Below, piece by piece: positions 33,549-42,558 of a DNA stretch of 63,488 nucleotides; positions within the stretch are counted from its first letter, which is position 1, and each line of letters begins with the position of its first letter. The notes under the pieces were generated by a model that saw only the letters and a list, made by a program, of their open reading frames with translations, was not told where the DNA came from and made no database searches. The position numbers and the translations under genes are program-made. This DNA is from an uncultured Spirochaetales bacterium. Its GTDB lineage: Bacteria > Spirochaetota > Spirochaetia > Sphaerochaetales > Sphaerochaetaceae. Location: NCBI GenBank assembly GCA_944393005.1, contig CALXYO010000012.1:1-63488 (forward strand), given 5' to 3'.

Positions 33549-35476
33549 TTCTGCAGCTCCTCAAGTTCCTGAGAAAGGGTGAACCATTCCTCATTCAGCT
33601 TCTCGACTTCAGCTTCCATCGTTTCCTTTTCTTTCACCACTTCGCTTATTTTCGCAGGCACGCTGTAAACTTCCGGCTGTCCCATTTTCTCTTCAAGGAA
33701 TTTTATCGAGAGTGTAAGGTCATCGATCCTCTTCATGAGAGCATCCAGCTGTTTCTCCAGTTTCTGGATCTGATTGCGTCTCTCTTTCTGGCTTCTGTGA
33801 CCACTGGAGGCAGCGTCAGGTTTCATCTGGGCACTCTTCGCGGCTTTCGCAGCCTTTTCCTTTTCAAAGAATCTGCTTTCCTTTTCTTCCAGCTTGTATG
33901 AGAAGTAGTCGTAGTCGCCTTCAAAGAAGACAGGCTCCTCATCGGACAGATAGAGAATCCTCGTCGCAAGATTCTTAATGAAATGAGTGTCATGGCTTAC
34001 GAAAACGACTGTTCCGTCATATGCTTTTATCGCTTCGAGAAGCATCTCCTTTGTGTTGATGTCGAGATGATTCGTGGGCTCGTCAAGAATAAGCAGGTTT
34101 GCCGGATGCAGGAGGATCTTGAGAAGGGCAAGACGGCTTTTCTCTCCGCCGGAGAGCACGCCTACGCTTTTGAACACATCGTCATCGTGAAAGAGAAATG
34201 ATCCCAGCATGTTCCTCAGACGCGGAAGATCTCTGGTGTCAGCCACTTCCTCAAGCTCACTGAGCACTGTGTTGGCATTGTTAAGCGTTTTCTCGCTTTC
34301 CTGCGCATAATAACCGATTTTGAGGCCGGCTCCGTCCCTGAGTGTGCCGCTGAATGAGCTGTCCTGATGTGCGAGTATTCTCAGCAGAGTCGACTTTCCG
34401 GTACCGTTGCGCCCTGCGATTGCGAGTCTTTCCTTCTTCCTCACTATGAATGACAGGTCATTGAAGATCACATGATCACCGTAGGCCTTGTGAAGATGCT
34501 CCGCGATTTCCACATCATTGCCGCTGTGCGGGGCAGGGGGAAAGGAGAAGGTGAGTTTTTTGAGATGGTCCGGGATCTCTACGATTTCCATTTTCTCAAG
34601 AGCTGTTATGCGCGACTGCACCTGGCGGCTTTTTGTGGCCTTGTAACGGAAACGTTCTATGAAACGTTCTGTTTTCTCAATCTCGCTCTGCTGCTCCTCA
34701 TAGCGGTGCATTATTTCCTCAATCTCCGCTTCCCTCTGCTTCAGGTATGAGGAATAGTTGCCGCTGTAGCGTGTGAGCTTCCCCTTGAAAAGTTCGTATA
34801 CGACATTGACGGTCTCATCCAGAAAATCAATATCGTGCGATACCAGCATGAGACCGCCGGGAAAATTCCTCAGGTAGCTCTTGAGCCATGTGATCGCCTC
34901 GATGTCAAGATAGTTCGTAGGTTCATCCAGAAGCAGTATGTCCGGTGATTCCACCAGAATGCGGGCAAGGGCGATCCTCATCTGGTAACCGCCTGAGAAT
35001 TCGCTGGTCACACGGGAAAAATCACTTCTCTTGAAACCCAGTCCCTGGAGAATCTGTTCGATACGTGCCTGTCTTCTTTCGTATGAAGCGTCTTCCAGTC
35101 TGTCTTCAAGCTCATCTATGAGTGAAAGCTTGGCTTCATAGTTCTCTTCCGTGATCTCGCTTCTCAGCTTTTCTATCTCATCCGCCGTTTCCTTGAAGCG
35201 GGCATAGCCTTCCTCTGCCGTCTCATAGACGGTTTTGTGAGGCAATACTATATCCGACTGCGGAAGATATGATATATGTATGCCGCGGGTTTTCGAGATG
35301 TTCATGCCATCCGATGCAAGCTGACCTGTGATGACTTTCAGCAGTGTCGACTTGCCGCAGCCGTTCGCACCTGCAAGAGCCGCACGTGATTTCCCGTCCA
35401 GGGTGAATGAGACATCTTTAAGTATGTCCCTGTCGCCGAAGGCGAGATTAAGGTTCTGAATCTGTAAAGTGACCAT
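33545..35476 (-). CDS. ABC-F family ATPase (Uup/EttA-like)
   Basis: A 643-residue soluble protein with two ABC domains: Walker A GANGCGKST near 38 and GRNGTGKST near 350, signatures SGGYQMRIALARIL and LSGGEKSRLALLKIL, Walker B DILLLDEPTNYLDI and LLILDEPTNHLDI. A linker (about 240-310) and a charged C-terminal coiled coil (about 550-640) follow. ABC-F proteins act on ribosomes; the coiled-coil end resembles Uup or YdiF-type members. The start at 35476 gives MVTLQIQNLNL; the ORF extends 31 codons upstream without a ribosome site. TTGCAC and TTATTT 17 bp apart lie upstream, the -10 ending 8 nt before the ATG. It leads a two-gene operon with maf. Confidence 0.93.
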   Translation of the reverse strand: MVTLQIQNLNLAFGDRDILKDVSFTLDGKSRAALAGANGCGKSTLLKVITGQLASDGMNISKTRGIHISYLPQSDIVLPHKTVYETAEEGYARFKETADEIEKLRSEITEENYEAKLSLIDELEDRLEDASYERRQARIEQILQGLGFKRSDFSRVTSEFSGGYQMRIALARILVESPDILLLDEPTNYLDIEAITWLKSYLRNFPGGLMLVSHDIDFLDETVNVVYELFKGKLTRYSGNYSSYLKQREAEIEEIMHRYEEQQSEIEKTERFIERFRYKATKSRQVQSRITALEKMEIVEIPDHLKKLTFSFPPAPHSGNDVEIAEHLHKAYGDHVIFNDLSFIVRKKERLAIAGRNGTGKSTLLRILAHQDSSFSGTLRDGAGLKIGYYAQESEKTLNNANTVLSELEEVADTRDLPRLRNMLGSFLFHDDDVFKSVGVLSGGEKSRLALLKILLHPANLLILDEPTNHLDINTKEMLLEAIKAYDGTVVFVSHDTHFIKNLATRILYLSDEEPVFFEGDYDYFSYKLEEKESRFFEKEKAAKAAKSAQMKPDAASSGHRSQKERRNQIQKLEKQLDALMKRIDDLTLSIKFLEEKMGQPEVYSVPAKISEVVKEKETMEAEVEKLNEEWFTLSQELEELQK

Positions 35477-35598
35477 GGAATTAAAAATAACAGAGTTGTG
35501 CACAGCGGTGCAATAAGCAATTAGCCTGCATACATATTCAATTTGCTTGCAATATTCTGCATAAATCATTATAGTGGTCAGGAAGAAGGAGAGGCACT

Positions 35599-37038
35599 TT
35601 GATTTGTCTTACTATCGCTGAAAGTACAATTGCCGCTGCCGTTGAGAAAGTCAGGGCACAGAGGCAGTATATAGATATGGCGGAACTCAGACTTGATTAC
35701 CTTACGAAGGACGAGTGTGAGAAAGCCTGCACATTCCCCTCCCTTGTCGATGTGCCATGCATCGTGACGAACAGAAGGGTTCAGGACGGTGGAAAATGCA
35801 GTCTCAGTGAGAAGCAGAGAAGGAATCAGCTCCTGAAGGCACTTGACGGTGATTTCAGGTATGTTGATATCGAGGAAGATCTCAAAAGAGGGGAACTTGA
35901 CGAGAAAGCCGAGGCGCGCGGGGTGAAGATCATACGCTCCCTGCATGACTTCGAGAAAGTCCCCGATGATATCTTTGCCCGTATCCAGCAGCTGAGGAAG
36001 AGGGCGGATGTTGCGAAAGTTGCTGTCACACCCCGCGGCATTGCCGATGTCATAACCCTCTTCAATGCACAGAAGGAACTTGAAGGCACCGACAAGATCA
36101 TCATCGGAATGGGTCCTTACGGGATTCCGACACGCATCCTTTACAAGAGGATGGGATCGATGCTCACGTTCTGCTCTGACAACCAGACAGCACCCGGACA
36201 GCTTTCAGGCCGTCTTCTCAAGGAGCTTTATCATGCGGATGAGGTCAATGAAAGGACTGCGATATACGGAATAATCGGCAACAATGTGACGGAAAGCCTT
36301 TCCCCGATGATCCATAATCCCGGCTTCAGGGGAATAAAATACAATGCCATATACGTGCCTTTCCTTGTTGATTCGGTAAGAAGTTTCTTCGCACTTGCAG
36401 AGAATCTTCAGATGAGGGGCTTTTCTGTCACTGTCCCTCATAAGGTGGAAGTGCTTTCATATTGCGGCAACATCACAAGGGAAGTAAAGCAGATCGGTGC
36501 CTGCAACACAGTCGTGAGGATGCCTGGGCTGTGGAAGGCGATAAACACTGACTACTACGGATTCCTTGCTCCGATTGAGAATGACATAGAAAGCGGAAGA
36601 ATAAAAAGCGCGCTCGTGATAGGTGCCGGCGGCGCTTCAAATGCCATTGTCTGGGCATTGAGAAACAGGAATGTGAAAGTGACGATCCTCAACAGAACGC
36701 TTTCCCGCGCAGAGAAAATTGCACAGGTGAATATCTGTCAGTTCGACAGGCTGGAGAATGCCAGGGCCTATGAAGGCCAGGTTGATCTTATCGTGCAGAC
36801 GACGACTGTGGGACAGGGCAGCTGGGAGAATCCTGTGGAAGGCTTCCACTTCACGGGACACGAGATCTGCTATGACATTGTCTATCAGCCGAGGATCACG
36901 AAATTCCTTTCCGACGCACAGGCGGCGGGATGCAGCATACATACAGGGCTTGAGATGCTGATCGGGCAGGGCAAGCTCCAGTTCGAGGCATTCACGGGAT
37001 ACCACTATCCGCGCAGCGTGAAGATCGATCTCAGCTGA
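35599..37038 (+). CDS. aroDE: Bifunctional 3-dehydroquinate dehydratase / shikimate dehydrogenase
   Basis: A 479-residue fusion covering steps 3 and 4 of the shikimate pathway. Residues 1-215 are type I dehydroquinase with AELRLDYL, the His of IIRSLHDFEKVP, the Schiff-base Lys in DVAKVAVTPR and GMGPYGIPTRI. Residues about 218-479 are shikimate dehydrogenase with YGIIGNNVTESLSPMIHN, VTVPHKVEV, INTDYYGFL, GAGGASNAIV, LNRT and TTTVGQGS. TTG 35599 is the start, after AGGAGAGG. It converges on the operon holding aroK and aroC and overlaps the helicase-partner gene by 8 bp. The order AroD-AroE is the one known from plants and Chlamydia. Confidence 0.94.
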   Translation: MICLTIAESTIAAAVEKVRAQRQYIDMAELRLDYLTKDECEKACTFPSLVDVPCIVTNRRVQDGGKCSLSEKQRRNQLLKALDGDFRYVDIEEDLKRGELDEKAEARGVKIIRSLHDFEKVPDDIFARIQQLRKRADVAKVAVTPRGIADVITLFNAQKELEGTDKIIIGMGPYGIPTRILYKRMGSMLTFCSDNQTAPGQLSGRLLKELYHADEVNERTAIYGIIGNNVTESLSPMIHNPGFRGIKYNAIYVPFLVDSVRSFFALAENLQMRGFSVTVPHKVEVLSYCGNITREVKQIGACNTVVRMPGLWKAINTDYYGFLAPIENDIESGRIKSALVIGAGGASNAIVWALRNRNVKVTILNRTLSRAEKIAQVNICQFDRLENARAYEGQVDLIVQTTTVGQGSWENPVEGFHFTGHEICYDIVYQPRITKFLSDAQAAGCSIHTGLEMLIGQGKLQFEAFTGYHYPRSVKIDLS

Positions 37039-38770
37039 CAAGCTCCTTTATCTTGAAAATCCTGCTGACGGGGACTGAGTGGTTTTTCCCATCCTCATCC
37101 AGAACAGAGAGAATGCTTTCAGCTCCGTCTCCTTCAAGCTTCTCAAACGAACAGACAAACTTGCCGTCAACGGTGGTGATTTCAAAAAGGGCATCGCTTT
37201 TTGCGATGTTCTTTTTTATAAATGACAGCTTCGCCTGGAAATTGAAGCCTGATATGCTTCTTGAAAAAGGAATGACCTTGTCTTTAACTATCTGGCTTTC
37301 TGAAAGGATATAGCCGGCTGAAAGCAGTTCCAGATATGCTTCCCTGTTATCATCAGAGGCTTTTTTCCTTATTTCAATTGCAAGGAGGTTCTTATAGTAA
37401 TCAGGCTTTTCCTCCCTTGTGAGGGGAATGGCCTTTATGCTGAACGGCTTTAGCGGTGGAGTGGGGATGAATGCATCATCTTTCCTGTCATCAGTATCTT
37501 CAGCGACTGTTTTTCCAAGCATGTCGAAGCCTGAGTAGGTCAGGATGACCCTCCACTGCTTTTCCGTTGATTTCCTCATGAGGAAGCCTGTGCTGCCGAT
37601 CTTTTTCATTATGTGTATTTTCATCAGCGGAAGCTGGCTTATTATTCCGGCTCTCTCCTCACTTGTCTCAAGGTATATGCAGTCATACATCCTGACTGAG
37701 TTGTAATCTTCCCACCATGAACGGATGCGGTTTTCGACTCCTGCGCTCACCTTGCAGCCTGAGAATGATGCGATGATATCATCAGCGGTGAGAGAGCTGT
37801 CAAAACCGTTTCTTATGCTGTCCCTGTTCATTTCCAGAGTGACCATTGTGTCAACAAGGGAAGGGAATGTGTACAGATGGAAAATACTGTCCCTGCTGCA
37901 GCTGTGATAGCGGATGGTGAAATCAGCAGAGACATATACCGCTGAGTCTTCTTCACTCTTGTCTTCATCGCTCAGTATGAAGCTGAGAGCACCTGTCCCT
38001 GCAGGGCTTTCCTCTCTGAAAATGGATGACATGCATTTTCTCACCCCATCCGCATTCAGGAAGGAAGAAAGGGAAACGGCCTTCTGTGCCGCGCTTACGG
38101 ACATACCTGAACCTGCCGAGAGCAGCTGAGCTTTGATCACATCCAGATCCTGAGAGAAGAATGAGGCAAGCTTTCTCTTGTCAGCGAATAGCTCAAGCTG
38201 CTGTGAGAGTGTGATGAAGGCATCATACAGACAGTCCAGCTCACCAGAGTCCAGACGCGGGAATATATATTTCCATGTCTTTGAAATATCCCTCCGGCCG
38301 GTGACTGTCCTTATCGCACAGAAGGCCCTGAGCGTATCGCGGAGGAATATCGTGCGTCTTTCATTCAGCAGCCATGGTGAGAACAGTGAGAGACTTACAA
38401 GCGGACTGTAGTCGTACAGTGAATTAAGATCCAGTTTTCCCTCCACGTCACGAAGCAGAAGAGTGCGTCTGACCAGGGAGCTGATCATCCTGCTGACATG
38501 CCGCGCATCATAATCTGAAAAGAAATCCCTGACAGCAGAAGGCTCAAGAGGGCCGAAGATGCTGATGAGGGAGAGTATCATGCTTTCATCATCGCTGACA
38601 CCTGAGGCAAGGTTTTCCTTCACTGCAGGGGATGAGAAAAAATGCATCAGGGCCTCTGTTATTCCGGCCCTGCTGAAAGGCATCTGGACCCTGCCAAGAT
38701 AAAGGGAGGCAAGATCAAGCAGGCTGTTCTCGTCAAGTTCTGACAGATAGGAGGAAAAACTCATGCTCAT
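37031..38770 (-). CDS. Helicase-associated protein coupled to XPB
   Basis: A 579-residue protein that I do not recognise at full length. Its position, length and style resemble the bacterial proteins with an XPB/Ssl2-like N-terminal domain that accompany XPB helicases. Residues about 1-150 look like tandem winged-helix segments (ILSLISIFGPLEPSAVRDFF), the centre contains YVSADFTIRYHSCSRDSIFHLYTF, reminiscent of the DQ-strand block of such domains, and the rest is mixed. There is no Walker motif. Its ATG overlaps the XPB stop codon by one base, implying translational coupling and probably a complex with XPB. Confidence 0.55.
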   Translation of the reverse strand: MSMSFSSYLSELDENSLLDLASLYLGRVQMPFSRAGITEALMHFFSSPAVKENLASGVSDDESMILSLISIFGPLEPSAVRDFFSDYDARHVSRMISSLVRRTLLLRDVEGKLDLNSLYDYSPLVSLSLFSPWLLNERRTIFLRDTLRAFCAIRTVTGRRDISKTWKYIFPRLDSGELDCLYDAFITLSQQLELFADKRKLASFFSQDLDVIKAQLLSAGSGMSVSAAQKAVSLSSFLNADGVRKCMSSIFREESPAGTGALSFILSDEDKSEEDSAVYVSADFTIRYHSCSRDSIFHLYTFPSLVDTMVTLEMNRDSIRNGFDSSLTADDIIASFSGCKVSAGVENRIRSWWEDYNSVRMYDCIYLETSEERAGIISQLPLMKIHIMKKIGSTGFLMRKSTEKQWRVILTYSGFDMLGKTVAEDTDDRKDDAFIPTPPLKPFSIKAIPLTREEKPDYYKNLLAIEIRKKASDDNREAYLELLSAGYILSESQIVKDKVIPFSRSISGFNFQAKLSFIKKNIAKSDALFEITTVDGKFVCSFEKLEGDGAESILSVLDEDGKNHSVPVSRIFKIKELVS

Positions 38771-40428
38771 CAGGCATTCTCCACGATATAGCTGTAACCC
38801 TGCTCACAGAGGAACTTCTGGCGGTTGAGGGAGAAATCCTCTTCCTTTGAGTATTTGGTCACTAGCGTATAGAAATGACTGTCAATGTCCTTCGGACGGA
38901 GAATCCGTCCCAGTCTCTGGGCTTCTTCCTGTCTTGAGCCGAAGGTTCCCGAGACCTGTATGGCGACACTTGCATCGGGAAGGTCGATAGCGTAGTTTGC
39001 GACTTTTGAGACGATGAGCACCTGTATCTTGCCATCCCTGAATTCCTGATACAGCTCATCACGCCTGAGATTGTTCATGGCTCCTGTTATCATGGGAAAG
39101 GAGAACGTCTTCTGAATTTCCCTCAGCTGGTCAAGATACTGTCCGATTATGAGGATCTGACGGCCTTCATGCTCCTCAAGCAGTCTCCTGACCACGTCTA
39201 TCTTTGCCGGGTTCTTTGCCGCGATCTTTATTTTTTCACTCCCCGGTGCCGCCGCGTACTCAAGTTCCATGTCATGGGGGAGGGGAACCCTGAGCTCATG
39301 GCAGTAAGCCGTTGCGATGAAGCCTTTCTTCTCAAGTTCCGACCATGGCACATCATAGCGTTTTGGACCGACAAGAGAGAACACATCTCTTTCCTTTCCG
39401 TCTTCCCTTACCAGCGTTGCAGTCAGGCCGAGCCTGTATACCGCCTGGAGTGCTGCTGAAAGCTGGAACACCGGAGCCGGCAGGACATGCACTTCATCGT
39501 AGATCACAAGACCCCAGCTGTGTGAGGCGATCTTTCTGAAATTCTTCATCTCCTGCTCTTCATTGCTGTGGTTGATCAGCATTGAATACGTACATACGGT
39601 CACGGGTTTTATTTCCTTCACTGTGGATCCGTACTCTCCGACATCCTCTTCTCTGATAGTTGTCTTGTCGAGGATTTCCCTGATCCATTGATGGACAGAT
39701 GCGACATTTGGGGCAAGGATGAGGGTGCTTGTCCTGAGCGTTGCCATCGCAGCAAGACCCACTATTGTTTTTCCGCTTCCGCATGGAAGCACGATGGTGC
39801 CGTATCCAACACCTCTGGCTCCATCGGCATAGAAGGCTTTCAGGCTGTCTTTCTGGTAATTCCTCATCCCGAATTTTTTCCCGCTCAGTGTTTCTTCTCT
39901 CAGACTTATATCAAGGGGCAGTCCTTTTTTCAGCGGGATGAGGTCATTGACTGGAAAATTGCTGTATATGAGCTTCAGCTTCAGCTCTCCGCGCTTTGCC
40001 ATCGGTATGATGAAGTCATCATCAAGCCTGTCCTCAAGATAGGGAAGCAGTGATTTTATCGAAAGCAGCTGCGTCCTGTAGATATCTTTTGAACAGGTGA
40101 GGAGGAATCTGTCATCATCATACTCCTCGAAGCAGATTGCACCGAAACGTGAGTAGTTGTCCTCAATATAGTATTTCATGACTTCGGGGATTTCAAAGCG
40201 TGAATACCTGTCAAGGCTTTCCATTATGAAGTCAAGGCTGACACCTGCGCTGCAGGCATTCCATATCGTTATGTTCGATATCGCAAAGGTATGAAGGTGT
40301 TCCGGAGACTTCACAAGCTCGCTGAAACTTACGATCGCATCCCTGCATTCATCCGCGGCAGGACTGTGGACATCAAGCAGCATTGTCCTGTCGGACTGTA
40401 CGATAAGAGGTCTGTCATGCATAGGCAT
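38770..40428 (-). CDS. XPB/Rad25-type superfamily 2 DNA helicase
   Basis: A 552-residue helicase of the XPB (ERCC3) type. Walker A is LPCGSGKT (214-221), motif II is DEVH (311-314), followed by LTATLVREDGKERDVF with the XPB-specific RED motif (341-343). The second RecA domain contains ILIIGQYLDQL, MITG and QEEAQRLGRILRPK (motif VI). The N-terminal 180 residues resemble the XPB damage-recognition region. Treponema pallidum also has an XPB-like gene, so this is a spirochaete trait; the bacterial role is uncertain (repair or transcription). It overlaps aroC by 14 bp and the downstream partner by one base. Confidence 0.92.
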   Translation of the reverse strand: MPMHDRPLIVQSDRTMLLDVHSPAADECRDAIVSFSELVKSPEHLHTFAISNITIWNACSAGVSLDFIMESLDRYSRFEIPEVMKYYIEDNYSRFGAICFEEYDDDRFLLTCSKDIYRTQLLSIKSLLPYLEDRLDDDFIIPMAKRGELKLKLIYSNFPVNDLIPLKKGLPLDISLREETLSGKKFGMRNYQKDSLKAFYADGARGVGYGTIVLPCGSGKTIVGLAAMATLRTSTLILAPNVASVHQWIREILDKTTIREEDVGEYGSTVKEIKPVTVCTYSMLINHSNEEQEMKNFRKIASHSWGLVIYDEVHVLPAPVFQLSAALQAVYRLGLTATLVREDGKERDVFSLVGPKRYDVPWSELEKKGFIATAYCHELRVPLPHDMELEYAAAPGSEKIKIAAKNPAKIDVVRRLLEEHEGRQILIIGQYLDQLREIQKTFSFPMITGAMNNLRRDELYQEFRDGKIQVLIVSKVANYAIDLPDASVAIQVSGTFGSRQEEAQRLGRILRPKDIDSHFYTLVTKYSKEEDFSLNRQKFLCEQGYSYIVENA

Positions 40429-41479
40429 TCTCTCTGAGATAATAGTCCGCGATTGTCAGTGCGGCCATGGCTTCCACGACGACAACGGCACGCGGCACGA
40501 TGCATGGATCATGCCGTCCGTGTATCTCGATTTCCCTTTCATTCAGCTGTCTGTCCACTGTATTCTGAGTGCGGCTTATGGAAGGCGTCGGCTTGAATGC
40601 CGCAGTGAAAATGATGGTTTCACCGCTGCTTATGCCTCCGAGAATTCCTCCTGAATGGTTTGTCCTGAAAGCAGCTTTTCCATCCTTTACGTACATTTCA
40701 TCGTTGTAACTGCTGCCCCTCATATGTGCAGCTCTGAAGCCTTCTCCGACTTCAAAACCCTTGCACGCCCCGATTGACATCACAGCTCTGGCGAGAGCCG
40801 CATTCAGCTTGTCGAAGCATGGGTCTCCAAGTCCTGCGGGAACGCCGGAGATGCGGCATTCCACAATACCTCCGACACTGTCCCTGTCGGCTCTTGCCTC
40901 GTCTATTTCCTTTTCAAAAAGAGGAACCATGTCGGAGTTCACGGCACCGAAATCATTGCCGAAGGGGTAGGAGAACTCATCAGAGGGATCACTCACCGTG
41001 CCGATTGAGCGGATGCCGGCATGTATCTCAATCCCTTTTTCCCGGAGGAAGAGTTTTGCTAGCGCTCCTGCGGCCACACGGCAGGCGGTTTCCCGTCCTG
41101 AGCTTCTGCCTCCGCCCCGGTAGTCGACATTGCCGTATTTCATGAAATAAGTGTAATCGGCATGACTTGGGCGGAAGACATCCTTTATGTCGCTGTAATC
41201 ATGGCTTTTTTGTTCTTTGTTGCGGATGACGAAACAGATGGGAGCTCCTGTAGATTTTCCCTCAAAGACCCCGGAGAGGATTTCCGGTTTGTCTTCCTCG
41301 CTGCGGCTTGTGGAGAAACGGTTCTTTCCCCCTCGTCTTCTTTCCATCTCGCCTGTTATGAAATCCTCGTCGATTGCTATTCCCGCTGGAAAGCCGTCGA
41401 GGATACCTCCGATGGCCATGCCATGGGATTCTCCGAATGTGGTGAGAGTCAGCAATGTTCCGAAACTATTTCCCGCCAT
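40415..41479 (-). CDS. aroC: Chorismate synthase
   Basis: A 354-residue FMN-dependent enzyme converting EPSP to chorismate. All three family signatures are present: [18 protein letters not shown] at the N-terminus, [23 protein letters not shown] near 125, and [26 protein letters not shown] near 280, plus [20 protein letters not shown] near the end. It overlaps aroK by 14 bp upstream and the XPB gene by 14 bp downstream, so all four genes 41996-37031 form one tightly packed operon. Confidence 0.97.
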   Translation of the reverse strand: MAGNSFGTLLTLTTFGESHGMAIGGILDGFPAGIAIDEDFITGEMERRRGGKNRFSTSRSEEDKPEILSGVFEGKSTGAPICFVIRNKEQKSHDYSDIKDVFRPSHADYTYFMKYGNVDYRGGGRSSGRETACRVAAGALAKLFLREKGIEIHAGIRSIGTVSDPSDEFSYPFGNDFGAVNSDMVPLFEKEIDEARADRDSVGGIVECRISGVPAGLGDPCFDKLNAALARAVMSIGACKGFEVGEGFRAAHMRGSSYNDEMYVKDGKAAFRTNHSGGILGGISSGETIIFTAAFKPTPSISRTQNTVDRQLNEREIEIHGRHDPCIVPRAVVVVEAMAALTIADYYLRENAYA

Positions 41480-41996
41480 TCAAAAACTCCTTTATCTCTC
41501 TTTCGATTCTTTCTTTCGTCCTGCCGATATCTTCATATACTTCAAGGTCGATGATCATGTCGGCATATTCCTCGTATACCCGGCTGCGTCTTTCATATAT
41601 TACATGGAACGAGCCCTGCGGATCAGCCGGATCAAGAAAAGGCGGAAGCCCGTTTTTCATTATTTTTTCAAGAAGCAGCTTCTCATTTCTCTTGAGGTAT
41701 ACAATCTTTCCCTTTTTCTTCAGGAGATTCATCAGCGGAATGTTGTCAGCCGCACCGCCGCCGAGTGAAAGCACCCCGTCAGGATGCTCTTCCAGATACT
41801 TTTCCACAGCTTCCAGCTCCCTCATCATGAATGCTTCCTGACCGTGAGTCCTGTAGAAAGAGCGTATACTTGTTATGTCCGGCATCATGAGAAGCAGGTC
41901 ATCGCTGTCAGCACATGTCATGCCGGCATCTTCTGCGATCAGAGGTGCGAACGTGCTTTTCCCGCAATGCTTCATTCCAACGAAAAAAAGATGCAT
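41466..41996 (-). CDS. aroK: Shikimate kinase
   Basis: A 176-residue P-loop kinase phosphorylating shikimate. The Walker A loop is GMKHCGKST (7-15), the substrate Asp pair is CADSDDLL near 30, FYRTHGQEAFMMRELEAV near 50 carries the conserved substrate Arg, LSLGGGAA near 78 is the GGG motif, and RSRVYEEYAD near 138 is the lid Arg region. The length is normal. AAGGAGATAAA precedes the ATG. First gene of the aroK-aroC-XPB-partner operon. Confidence 0.92.
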   Translation of the reverse strand: MHLFFVGMKHCGKSTFAPLIAEDAGMTCADSDDLLLMMPDITSIRSFYRTHGQEAFMMRELEAVEKYLEEHPDGVLSLGGGAADNIPLMNLLKKKGKIVYLKRNEKLLLEKIMKNGLPPFLDPADPQGSFHVIYERRSRVYEEYADMIIDLEVYEDIGRTKERIEREIKEFLNGGK

Positions 41997-42041
41997 TTTA
42001 TCTCCTTGCTTAAGGGAGAATTATAACATTTTTACCGGTCT

Positions 42042-42494
42042 TCAGTCCAGATAATCGAGATCAGTGTCGTGGAGCTCTGCAATCTCAGGCCTGTAGGCTC
42101 CGTTGAGCGCTTCATCCTTCTTTCTGCGCGTGAAGCGGAAAAAGTCCCTCTTCTCGTTTTTCTCAAGGAATTTCGCCTCAGCGTAGTTTTTCTTCATGTC
42201 TGAATAGAATTTGTTCTTCTCAACCTTTTTCTTGAGGGCATAGTGGAAGGTGACAACCATCATGTACCAGAAAAATGAGAGAAAAAGGGGAAAAAGAGTG
42301 AATACCCCGCTGTAGGTCACGATGCTGGCGGAAGGGATGAAGAGAATGAGGAAATTGTTAACGCTCAGCAGAATTGAGACGATGAAGGGAATGATCCAGA
42401 AAAACCCTTGCCGTGAGAAAATAAACCGGAGACAGGCCAGTGATGAGAGCACTGTCAGCAGAAGTGAAGCCAGAGGGACAATGTATTCAGCCAT
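42042..42494 (-). CDS. Hypothetical membrane protein
   Basis: A 150-residue protein with three to four hydrophobic segments in its first 90 residues (YIVPLASLLLTVLSSLACL, FFWIIPFIVSILLSV, FLILFIPSASIVTYSGVFTLFPLFLSFFWYMMVVTF) and a highly charged cytoplasmic tail. I recognise no family. The start at 42494 is preceded by TATTAT (plus-strand 42502-42507) ending 7 nt before the ATG, and gives a clean membrane start; 31 further upstream codons lack a ribosome site. It is divergent from the dGTPase gene with only 64 bp between starts. Confidence 0.65.
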   Translation of the reverse strand: MAEYIVPLASLLLTVLSSLACLRFIFSRQGFFWIIPFIVSILLSVNNFLILFIPSASIVTYSGVFTLFPLFLSFFWYMMVVTFHYALKKKVEKNKFYSDMKKNYAEAKFLEKNEKRDFFRFTRRKKDEALNGAYRPEIAELHDTDLDYLD

Positions 42495-42523
42495 ATAATG
42501 AATAATAATGAAATTTGACTTTC

Positions 42524-42552
42524 TTGCACAGCATAAAGTGTTGTTGTACGAT
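42524..42552 (+). promoter_or_regulatory. Promoter of the dGTPase gene (leaderless)
   Basis: TTGCAC (42524-42529) and TACGAT (42547-42552) are 17 bp apart; ATG 42559 follows after 6 nt without a Shine-Dalgarno. Confidence 0.6.
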
Positions 42553-42558
42553 AATTCC

